Shown here one piece after another: positions 35,982-43,348 of a DNA stretch of 43,348 bases. Both the position numbers and the translations under genes were made by a program. This stretch comes from Streptococcus cristatus. GTDB taxonomy: Bacteria; Bacillota; Bacilli; Lactobacillales; Streptococcaceae. Location of the stretch: the NCBI RefSeq assembly GCF_003943815.1, contig NZ_RJNA01000008.1:52559-95906 (forward strand), in the 5' to 3' direction. Positions within the stretch are counted from its first letter, which is position 1; each line of letters begins with the position of its first letter. Below the pieces are notes generated by a model that had not been told where the DNA came from, ran no database searches, and saw nothing but the letters and a program-made list of their open reading frames with translations.

Positions 35982-36396
35982 ATTAGAGAAAATCAGACGA
36001 TTTGTCAGCGAATTTGAGATTGGCACCCAAGAGGAAATTGTAGCACATCTCAGGGAGTCTGGTATTACAGCGACACAGGCAACGGTTTCACGAGACATCA
36101 AGGAGCTAGGGATTGTAAAAATCCCTTTTAAAGATAATACCTATATCTATGAGCTTCCCAAAACAGCGACCAATAGTTTGAAGTTGGCAGAAAATAATAT
36201 TTTGGCCTGTCAAAATCTAGGAAATATGCTCAATCTCAATCTAGTGCCAGGGAGTGCAGCGGTGGTCAAACGCCATCTGAGTAAAGAATTTGCTGAGGAA
36301 ATTTTCAGTATCATTGCGGATAATGACAGTATCTTAGTCGTTGCAGTGAGTGAAAGTGCAGCCCAAAAAGTCACGGCTGAAATCAATAATTGGTAG
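35965..36396 (+). CDS. argR: Arginine repressor ArgR/AhrC
   Basis: A 143-residue transcription regulator of arginine metabolism. The N-terminal winged helix (1-70) carries GITATQATVSRDIKELGIVKI. The C-terminal part binds arginine and forms hexamers; its motif region reads IIADNDSILV in place of the usual GTIAGDDT-type stretch. Streptococci usually have two or three ArgR homologues, and the one next to recN is a separate type, so its exact targets are not predictable here. No ARG box was identified in the window. Confidence 0.92.
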   Translation: MKKKDRLEKIRRFVSEFEIGTQEEIVAHLRESGITATQATVSRDIKELGIVKIPFKDNTYIYELPKTATNSLKLAENNILACQNLGNMLNLNLVPGSAAVVKRHLSKEFAEEIFSIIADNDSILVVAVSESAAQKVTAEINNW

Positions 36397-36404
36397 GAAA
36401 GCCT

Positions 36405-38063
36405 ATGTTATTAGAAATTTCGATTAAAAATTTTGCCATTATTGAGGAGATATCCCTTAATTTTGAGCAAGGTATGACGGTTTTGACCGGGGAAACCGGA
36501 GCCGGCAAGTCTATTATTATTGACGCCATGAACATGATGCTGGGCAGCCGTGCGACGACGGATGTGATTCGTCATGGAGCGCCCAAAGCTGAGATAGAGG
36601 GACTTTTTTCGCTGGAAAATAGCCGAGCTTTGCGAGAGATTTTTGAGGAGCAGGGCTGGGAGCTGACCGATGAGCTGATTATCCGTCGGGAAATTCTGCA
36701 AAACGGCCGCAGTGTCAGCCGTATCAATGGCCAGATGGTTAATTTATCTGTTCTAAAGGCTGTCGGCCAGCACTTGGTGGATATCCATGGTCAGCATGAT
36801 CAGGAAGAGCTGATGAGACCCCAGCTTCATATTGCCATGCTAGATGAGTTTGGCTCAGCAGACTTTTTGCATCTCAAAGGCCGCTATCAGGAAACCTTTG
36901 ACCGCTATCGAAGCCTGCGCAAGCAAGTCCTGACTTTGCAGAAAAATCAGCAGGAGCATAAGGCCAGAATTGAGATGCTGGAGTTTCAGATGGCGGAGAT
37001 TGAGAGCGCAGCCCTCAAAAGCGGTGAAGATACTGCCCTGCATCAGGAACGAGACCGCCTGCTTAACCACAAGCTCATTGCCGATACGCTGACGAATGCC
37101 TATACCATGCTGGATAATGAAGAATTTTCCAGTCTGACCAATGTCCGCTCAGCTATGAACGACCTTGAGTCTATCGAGGATTACGATCCAGCCTACAAGG
37201 AGCTTTCCGGCAGCTTGTCAGAGACTTATTATGTCTTGGAAGATGTCAGCAAGCGCCTAGAGGATATTTTAGATGGACTGGACTTTGACGGAGATCGGCT
37301 GCTGCAGGTGGAGAGTCGCTTAGACTTGATTAACAGCATCACACGTAAATACGGCGGCCAAGTAGATGATGTGCTGGATTACTTTGCTCAGATTTCTAAA
37401 GAATACAGCCTTTTAACTGGAAGTAACTTGTCCTCAGAGGATATGGACCGAGAGCTGAAGGCCTTGGAGAGAGAGCTGGTAGAGCTGGCCCAGGAGCTGA
37501 GTCAGGCTCGTCACGGACTAGCAGCCCAGCTGGAAGCGGAAATCAAGCAAGAGCTGCAGGACCTCTACATGGAGAAGGCGCGTTTTAAAGTGCAGTTCAG
37601 TAAGGGCAAGTTCAACCGTGAAGGCAATGAGCAAGTAGAATTCTACATCTCAGCCAATCCGGGCGAGGATTTCAAACCTTTGGTGAAGGTTGCCTCTGGA
37701 GGCGAGCTATCCCGTCTCATGTTGGCTATCAAGTCTGCCTTTTCTCGTAAGGAAGGCAAGACCAGCATTGTCTTTGACGAAGTGGATACGGGCGTTTCTG
37801 GCCGAGTGGCCCAGGCTATTGCTCAGAAGATTCACAAGATTGGCTCCAACGGTCAAGTCTTGGCAATTTCCCATCTGCCGCAGGTCATTGCGATTGCCGA
37901 TTATCAGTTCTTTATTGAGAAGATTTCGGATGAGAATTCGACCGTCTCAACGGTTCGCCTGCTGACGGCTGACGAGCGTGTTCAGGAAGTTGCTAAGATG
38001 CTGGCTGGTGAAGATGTGACGGAGGCTGCTTTGACGCAGGCTAGAGAATTATTAAAAAAATAA
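36405..38063 (+). CDS. recN: DNA repair protein RecN
   Basis: A 552-residue SMC-like ATPase for double-strand-break repair. Walker A is GETGAGKS (29-36), coiled coils fill about 150-400, and the C-terminal head has ASGGELSRLMLAIK (signature) and IVFDEVDTGVSG (Walker B). ATG 36405 with AGGAAAG upstream gives the usual start MLLEISIKNF; the frame could begin five codons earlier at TTG 36390. It is the last gene of the xseA operon. Confidence 0.96.
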   Translation: MLLEISIKNFAIIEEISLNFEQGMTVLTGETGAGKSIIIDAMNMMLGSRATTDVIRHGAPKAEIEGLFSLENSRALREIFEEQGWELTDELIIRREILQNGRSVSRINGQMVNLSVLKAVGQHLVDIHGQHDQEELMRPQLHIAMLDEFGSADFLHLKGRYQETFDRYRSLRKQVLTLQKNQQEHKARIEMLEFQMAEIESAALKSGEDTALHQERDRLLNHKLIADTLTNAYTMLDNEEFSSLTNVRSAMNDLESIEDYDPAYKELSGSLSETYYVLEDVSKRLEDILDGLDFDGDRLLQVESRLDLINSITRKYGGQVDDVLDYFAQISKEYSLLTGSNLSSEDMDRELKALERELVELAQELSQARHGLAAQLEAEIKQELQDLYMEKARFKVQFSKGKFNREGNEQVEFYISANPGEDFKPLVKVASGGELSRLMLAIKSAFSRKEGKTSIVFDEVDTGVSGRVAQAIAQKIHKIGSNGQVLAISHLPQVIAIADYQFFIEKISDENSTVSTVRLLTADERVQEVAKMLAGEDVTEAALTQARELLKK

Positions 38064-38070
38064 ACAAGCG

Positions 38071-38096
38071 AGACTGAGACACGAGTGTTTCGGTCT
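38071..38096 (+). terminator. Terminator-like hairpin after recN
   Basis: AGACTGAGACAC (38071-38082) pairs with GTGTTTCGGTCT (38085-38096), with two wobbles and a tight loop, followed by TCTTT. It resembles the hairpins at 11903 and 26996. The phosphatase gene starts 19 bases later, so some read-through is likely. Confidence 0.65.
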
Positions 38097-38115
38097 TCTT
38101 TAGAAAGTGGCGACT

Positions 38116-38844
38116 ATGACAGAATATTTTGTAATCGGTGATGTCCATGGCAAGGTAGGCATGCTTGATGAATTGCTCCAGCACTGGGACGGTCGTAGCC
38201 AACTAGTCTTTCTAGGCGACTTGATAGATCGTGGTGAGGACAGCCGAGCCGTTTTGGAGCGAGTCAAGGATCTAGTGAAGCAGAAAGGAGCCATCTGTCT
38301 TTCTGGCAATCATGAGTATATGTTTCTGACTTGGCTGGACAATCCTGAAAAATCTTATGACCACTACCGACGCAATGGCGGAGATACGACGATTAATTCG
38401 CTTTTAGGCCGGCCTCTCAATGCTCCTGTAGATGGAGTGGCAGACGCGGAACGTGTCAAGACGGAGGCGGTAGATTTAGTAGATTTTATTCGCCAGATGC
38501 CTTTCCTATTGGAGACAGAGCAGTACATTTTTGTCCATGCTGGCCTAGATTTGGAACGGAAAGACTGGCGAGAGACTAGTGATTATCAAAAAGTTTGGAT
38601 TCGCGCGCCATTTCATGAAGGCAGCAATCAGACTGGCAAAACGATTGTCTTTGGTCATACACCGACATTTTACCTCTTGCATGAGGCACCGGGAACTGAC
38701 CAGCTATGGATGACTGAGGATGGCAAGATTGGCATGGATGGCGGAGCTGTTTATGGCGGAGTCCTCCACGGAGTTCTCTTTGGCCATAATGGCATCATAG
38801 AGCAGTATGCCATCAAAAAAGATGGTTTTGCGGCGGAGGACTGA
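38116..38844 (+). CDS. Calcineurin-like metallophosphatase
   Basis: A 242-residue phosphatase of the PPP/calcineurin fold, like bacterial serine/threonine phosphatases and Ap4A hydrolases. The dimetal motifs are GDVHG (8-12), GDLIDRG (34-40) and GNHE (64-67); later histidines are in FVHAGLD and VFGHTPTF. The substrate (phosphoprotein or diadenosine tetraphosphate) cannot be decided. ATG 38116 is preferred; GTG 38107 is an alternative. Confidence 0.9.
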   Translation: MTEYFVIGDVHGKVGMLDELLQHWDGRSQLVFLGDLIDRGEDSRAVLERVKDLVKQKGAICLSGNHEYMFLTWLDNPEKSYDHYRRNGGDTTINSLLGRPLNAPVDGVADAERVKTEAVDLVDFIRQMPFLLETEQYIFVHAGLDLERKDWRETSDYQKVWIRAPFHEGSNQTGKTIVFGHTPTFYLLHEAPGTDQLWMTEDGKIGMDGGAVYGGVLHGVLFGHNGIIEQYAIKKDGFAAED

Positions 38845-38925
38845 GAAGGTATCTACAAATGCCAATCCAATATAGTGTAACTTACCAGCATCTTGAATAT
38901 TCCCTGCTGATAGAAAGAAAGCAAG

Positions 38926-38969
38926 AAGATTGAAGAAGTATAGCCTAGCTATCTTTTTCGATCTTTTTT
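38926..38969 (+). terminator. Terminator after the phosphatase gene
   Basis: An imperfect 18-base stem (38926-38944 with 38948-38965) with several G-T pairs, closed by TAGC/GCTA, and followed by a T run. The remaining bases to 39100 are AT-rich with no gene. Confidence 0.8.
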
Positions 38970-39100
38970 GTTTGAATGAGATGATTTATACTGAAAAAAA
39001 CAGGCGAACACCTATATTTATATAGGGTAAATTTCCTATCCTATAAGTGATCATAAACCCTTAAATAATAATTCAAAATATATGCAATTCCTCTTCTTTA

Positions 39101-39109
39101 TGCTATAAT
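39101..39109 (+). promoter_or_regulatory. Extended -10 promoter of the adhesin gene
   Basis: TGCTATAAT, 31 bases before the ATG at 39140. The ribosome site AAAAGGAGG lies at 39127-39135. Confidence 0.6.
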
Positions 39110-39139
39110 AGTTATCGAAAAAGCTAAAAGGAGGAAAAG

Positions 39140-42100
39140 ATGTTTTTTCAGGATAGAAAGATAAAGTATTCAATCCGCAAATTATCAGTTGCTACTGTAT
39201 CACTTGCGATTGGATTTTTGTTTGCACCCGCAGCGATTAGAGCGGGTCAAGTTGCCCATGCAGATGAGCTTGTGGCTACAGCTCAAGCGGAAAATAAGTC
39301 AGAAAATCAAGTCTCGGTGGGAACTTCTGAACCAGCGAAAACAGAAACTCAAGAGACTGTCTCAGTAACGCCTTCTGCACCTGTGCAAGTAGAAAGCAAA
39401 GAGGCTGTCTCAACAACAGCTCCTGCGCCAGCACAGACAGAAAGGCAAGGGGATAACCAAGCCTCATTGAAATCTGCTGCGACAGAGACAAGTCAAGCGA
39501 CAGATTCGACTGCTTTTAAAAATGCTCAGCCAGCTACAGGTACAAGTCAGCCAGCTGCAGCCACTGCTCAACCAGCGACAGCAAATGCAAGTCTAAACAA
39601 GAGCACTTTAGAGAACTACCTCAAAGAGTTGCGCAGCAAGGACTTTTCAAGTAAGACAGACGATAGTCTAGAAATCTTGAATGGTGTAATGACAGCCGCT
39701 GATGGTGTGCTTCAAACTGCGACAAAGCAAGAAGAAATTGATAAAGTTTATCGCAATCTAGTGACTTTTGTCAATTCAGGTCTTCGTGATAAAAATCCGA
39801 AGTTCATCCCAGATCAGGATAAAACTCCTCGCTCGGCACTTTATGAGTTTGAAAGTGCTACACCAGGAAAAACAACTCCGCTTACTCTGAACTACTTGAA
39901 GCCAGAAGACACAAAAATCTACAAAAAGGGCGATAAAGTAAAGGCCATCCAGCCAACTGAAACAACTTATGTAGAGTATGATGGAAGTGGTAGATGGACC
40001 TTTAAGGGCTATGACCATGATAGTCAGGTGATTGACAAAGATGATGTTTTCTTCACAGGTAAGTGGGAATATACACCAACACCATACAAGGCTACCTATA
40101 GAGCAGTTAATGGCTCACCTGGGAAAACTCCGCCATCTTATGTTGCAAATTGGAGCCCAGAAGATAAAAGAAGATTTGCTGAGGGTGAAGTAGTAAAAGC
40201 ACAAGAATTTCACTATGTTTTTTATACTTCAGAAGAATATCCTAACCGAAAAGGCTATTGGGCTTTGACTGGCTTTGATGCTCCAAGTAAAGTGGCAAAC
40301 AATGGCGATGTAGAGTTCGTAGGAACTTGGAAATACTTTGAGGATGTCACTGTATCCTACAAACCTATGAACCAGCACGATTTTGAGAATTTTTATCATT
40401 TACCAAGTAGTCCTAAGACCTCACGTGACGAATATAGATTACCTCTTCCTAAGGAGATAAAAGATCTAGAAAGTAAGCTATACGATTACAAGCTTTCTCT
40501 CAATCAGTTTGATAAACGTGATGAGTATTTACCCAAAGATATACTGGATACGCGAGCAGCCTTGCTTCGCTACGATGAAGCTCAAGGTGTCTACAAACCC
40601 TTTTATGATGCGGAAAATGAAGGAAATTGGACCTTTGAGGAAGATGTAGTAGATTTAACCTTCAGTCGTGAACTAGAGCGGGCGGCTACATATGGGGAAA
40701 TACCAAAAGTTACAATACCATTGATGTTTAAATTTACACCAGTTCCTCGGAAACCGACTTATGAGTTTGTCAGTGGAACGGCTGGCAAAGAACTACCTGC
40801 TGAGATTAATAATCTGAAGCCTGTTTATATGGATGAGTGGGCGTATGCAGATAGAAAGAAATACCCGAAAGGCAAGGATATAGTTCAGTCTGTTAGACCA
40901 ATTCAAGAAACCTATGAAGATAAGGACAAGAAGGGGACTTGGCACTTTAAAGGCTACGATTTTACTAAAAAACCAGTGAGCGACTGGGAGCACGATGGAT
41001 GGAATCTCAAGTTCACAGGTACTTGGACATTTGAAGAGAAAAAGTACCCAGAAAACTATGAGTATGTCAGCAAAGACCCTAGCCTAGCTCTACCAGATGG
41101 ACTCAGAACCTTCCCGCCAATCAGCACAGAGACATATGTTGATGGTGCTACTGTTCAGGCAAAAAAACCTGAGAAGACGACTTACATGGACTTTGAGAAT
41201 AAAGGTACTTGGAAATTTGAAGGCTATGACAAGGATGAAAAGGTAGTCAATAAAGCTGGCGTCCTCTTTACAGGTAGCTGGTCCTTCACTCCACACCGCG
41301 ATAAGGTTGTTTCCTTTGACTTTGTGAGTGATACTCCAGGGAAGACCATTCCTGATGATTTGAAGGCACAAATCCCTGCTCCTATCACGACTTCTCCATC
41401 AGATTATTCTGCCAATGTCTTTAATGAAATTCAATATCTCAGTTCATACGTCGATAATGAAAATGATGGTACATGGGTTGCTCAGCAGATTCCTCAGCAA
41501 AAGGAGGAAGTTGAGAAACCAGCTGACGATGAGGATTCTACCTACACGGTTCATTGGAAATTTTTACCGACCAAGCGTAGTGTTTATTATGACTTCTACA
41601 CAGATTCAAAAGATGATTCTGGTCAAACGATCTATCCGCCATCAACTTTGTATAATCTAATCACTTACGAAAGAGAATTTGTCAAGGGTGAAAAAGCTCG
41701 CGTTAAAATGCCATCTAAAACAAGATTTGAGGATCCTGATGGCCGAGGGACTTGGGTCTTTGATGACTACTATGAAGATGATAATACGACTATTTCTCCA
41801 CGTGTGAAAACAGTCGAGGCAGGAGACGTTATCTTTAGAGGGAAATGGATTTTGGTTCCTACCAATCAGTCTGATACGATCTATAGGGTAGAGTATAAAT
41901 TTACTAACTCGACTCCTGCTTATCCTCTTCCAAATAAGATTCGCGATATGCTTCCAGCTGGCACTGATTTCGTTGGACGAGCTGACGATTACAAAGATGC
42001 AAGCAAGCTTGACACATCTACAGTAACTGTTCCGACAGGTACATGGACCTTCCATGGTTTTGATGCAGATAAATACGGAAAAGCTATTGCAGGTACAAAA

Positions 42101-43348
42101 GTGAAGACCATCACAGGATCTTGGAGCTTTACGCCAAATGGTATAGACTATGAGTTCCAATCAACTAATCCTGATTTCGTATTACCAGATCATATCACCA
42201 AGTTGACTCCGAAAAACCCAATTGATTATAAGATGGGCGGTCTGTTCCTTACAGAAGTAGATGCTGAGCAACCAAGTGAAACGACTTATATTGACAAAGC
42301 AAACAAGGTAACTTGGACATTTGCAGGATACGATAAAGAAAAAATCATTGTAGCAAAAGGCAGACAGACTTTCCTTGGAAGCTGGGTGCCTACTCCAAAT
42401 CCAGAATATGTATTCAAATCTTCTAAAGCAGGTGTTCCATTGCCACAAAGTATTTTGGGAATGTTGCCAAGTGATGAGGCTTCTTATAAGGTTGGTGACA
42501 CCATTGTAGCCAAACAACCTGCTAAAGAATCAGTAGTTGAAGAAGAAAAAGATTATGTCTGGACCTTCAAAGGTTATGATCAGAAGAATGCGACATATAA
42601 TGGCAAGCGCGTGACATTTACAGGTATCTGGGAAGCAACGCCTAGACCGCATCATGTAAGCTATACTTTTGAAAGCGAAACGGCTGGTGTTGATTTGCCT
42701 GAATTTATCCAGAAGAAAGCACCAAAAGATGGCTCAACTTACTTCAATGGGACGAGAGTTTTTGCAGAAGAGCCGACAACAAAGACTTACAAAGATGATG
42801 TGAACGACGGCACTTGGACCTTCGATGGTTACGATGCCAAAAGTAAGATTGTGAAAAAAGCTGATTTGACTTTCACAGGTAAGTGGAAGTTTGAAGCCAA
42901 CAAGTATCAAGCTACTTATCGCTTCGAGAGCGCAACGGCAGGTAAACAACTTCCAGCAGCCATCGCCGCATTGACACCAAGCGACAGTGCAACCTATGAA
43001 AATGGCAATACTGTTTCAGCTCAACAACCAGCGCAAGCGACCTACACAGATACTGTCAATGATGGCACCTGGACCTTCAAGGGCTATGACGCATCTAGCG
43101 CCGTTGTTAACAAGGCTAATGTAGGGTTTGTAGGAAAATGGGCCTTTGAAGCCAACAAGTATCAAGCCACTTATCGTTTCGAGAACGCCACAGCAGGTCA
43201 AGCACTTCCAGCAGCGATCGCAGCATTGACTCCAAGTGACAGTGCAACATATGTGAATGGTGCCTCTGTTTCAGCTCAACAACCATCACAAACGACTTAC
43301 ACAGATACTGTGAACGACGGCACATGGACCTTCAAGGGCTATGACGCA
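39140..43348 (+). CDS. Large YSIRK-type surface adhesin with SHIRT-like repeats (3' end outside window)
   Basis: The frame is open for 1403 codons from ATG 39140 to the window edge. The signal peptide contains YSIRKLSVATVSLAIG (10-25), a YSIRK-type export motif, with probable cleavage after AHA-41. A Thr/Ala/Glu/Gln-rich region (42-150) and a short helical domain (about 152-220) follow. From about residue 234 the protein is a series of roughly 13 modules of about 85 residues. Each typical one has Y-x-F-x-S-x-T-x-G at its start, then LP, Y-x-x-G, and ends in GTWTFKGYD...F-x-G-x-W. This matches SHIRT domains of streptococcal adhesins such as Sgo0707. The early modules are divergent and two are badly degenerate (near 40355 and 41315), while the last are almost identical. 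An LPxTG anchor is expected downstream. Confidence 0.9.
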   Translation, partial: MFFQDRKIKYSIRKLSVATVSLAIGFLFAPAAIRAGQVAHADELVATAQAENKSENQVSVGTSEPAKTETQETVSVTPSAPVQVESKEAVSTTAPAPAQTERQGDNQASLKSAATETSQATDSTAFKNAQPATGTSQPAAATAQPATANASLNKSTLENYLKELRSKDFSSKTDDSLEILNGVMTAADGVLQTATKQEEIDKVYRNLVTFVNSGLRDKNPKFIPDQDKTPRSALYEFESATPGKTTPLTLNYLKPEDTKIYKKGDKVKAIQPTETTYVEYDGSGRWTFKGYDHDSQVIDKDDVFFTGKWEYTPTPYKATYRAVNGSPGKTPPSYVANWSPEDKRRFAEGEVVKAQEFHYVFYTSEEYPNRKGYWALTGFDAPSKVANNGDVEFVGTWKYFEDVTVSYKPMNQHDFENFYHLPSSPKTSRDEYRLPLPKEIKDLESKLYDYKLSLNQFDKRDEYLPKDILDTRAALLRYDEAQGVYKPFYDAENEGNWTFEEDVVDLTFSRELERAATYGEIPKVTIPLMFKFTPVPRKPTYEFVSGTAGKELPAEINNLKPVYMDEWAYADRKKYPKGKDIVQSVRPIQETYEDKDKKGTWHFKGYDFTKKPVSDWEHDGWNLKFTGTWTFEEKKYPENYEYVSKDPSLALPDGLRTFPPISTETYVDGATVQAKKPEKTTYMDFENKGTWKFEGYDKDEKVVNKAGVLFTGSWSFTPHRDKVVSFDFVSDTPGKTIPDDLKAQIPAPITTSPSDYSANVFNEIQYLSSYVDNENDGTWVAQQIPQQKEEVEKPADDEDSTYTVHWKFLPTKRSVYYDFYTDSKDDSGQTIYPPSTLYNLITYEREFVKGEKARVKMPSKTRFEDPDGRGTWVFDDYYEDDNTTISPRVKTVEAGDVIFRGKWILVPTNQSDTIYRVEYKFTNSTPAYPLPNKIRDMLPAGTDFVGRADDYKDASKLDTSTVTVPTGTWTFHGFDADKYGKAIAGTKVKTITGSWSFTPNGIDYEFQSTNPDFVLPDHITKLTPKNPIDYKMGGLFLTEVDAEQPSETTYIDKANKVTWTFAGYDKEKIIVAKGRQTFLGSWVPTPNPEYVFKSSKAGVPLPQSILGMLPSDEASYKVGDTIVAKQPAKESVVEEEKDYVWTFKGYDQKNATYNGKRVTFTGIWEATPRPHHVSYTFESETAGVDLPEFIQKKAPKDGSTYFNGTRVFAEEPTTKTYKDDVNDGTWTFDGYDAKSKIVKKADLTFTGKWKFEANKYQATYRFESATAGKQLPAAIAALTPSDSATYENGNTVSAQQPAQATYTDTVNDGTWTFKGYDASSAVVNKANVGFVGKWAFEANKYQATYRFENATAGQALPAAIAALTPSDSATYVNGASVSAQQPSQTTYTDTVNDGTWTFKGYDA
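42895..43348 (+). repeat. Near-identical 255-bp tandem repeats in the adhesin gene
   Basis: The segment starting CAAGTATCAAGC at 42901 recurs at 43156, an exact 255-base (85-codon) period, with very few base differences across the copies. The array runs off the window. Such repeats change in number by recombination and are prone to assembly errors. Confidence 0.9.

Overview
The window reads as chromosomal DNA of a Streptococcus, most like the oral sanguinis/gordonii group. The grounds are the vicR-vicK-vicX and rnc-smc-HAD-HAD-ftsY clusters, a typically streptococcal ClpP and PepQ, the xseA-xseB-ispA-tlyA-argR-recN operon, extended -10 promoters of the TGnTATAAT type in front of many units, and a YSIRK-type surface adhesin with SHIRT-like repeats. 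The species assignment is inference. No rRNA, tRNA or CRISPR array was seen.

Layout. 1-3425: tail of a type I restriction locus, with an unrecognised 5'-cut ORF followed by hsdR. 3574-7134 (minus strand): a four-gene iron/siderophore-type operon, transcribed permease, ATPase, lipoprotein receptor, then an esterase. 7561-8643 (minus): pepQ. 8905-11756: the vicRKX cell-wall two-component operon. 12044-13448: an unknown membrane-anchored protein and a DUF454 protein. 13594-17819: rnc-smc. 18160-20390: a block that looks inserted, holding a frameshifted, 5'-truncated AI-2E-type transporter, an intact 431-residue membrane protein with a possible permuted papain-like domain, and a tadA gene cut before its PCxxC motif. 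20717-23838: two Cof-type HAD phosphatases and ftsY. 23983-25730: upp, clpP (with a perfect CtsR operator) and a YlbG-like gene. 25827-30439: livJHMGF branched-chain amino acid importer with a near-consensus CodY box in its promoter. 30438-30913: an array of short palindromes in 117-bp units. 31372-32660: nnrD and an HTH-only regulator. 32762-38063: xseA-xseB-ispA-tlyA-argR-recN. 38116-38844: a metallophosphatase. 39140 to the end: the first 1403 codons of a large repetitive cell-surface protein that runs out of the window.

Most genes are housekeeping and tightly packed, often with 1 to 23 base overlaps. The accessory or unusual parts are the restriction locus, the iron operon with its esterase, the inserted block after smc, the palindrome array after livF, the HTH-only regulator and the repeat adhesin. 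The best candidates for something undescribed are the palindrome array (30438-30913), the two-domain protein at 18857-20152, and a structured leader in front of the first HAD gene (20637-20694).
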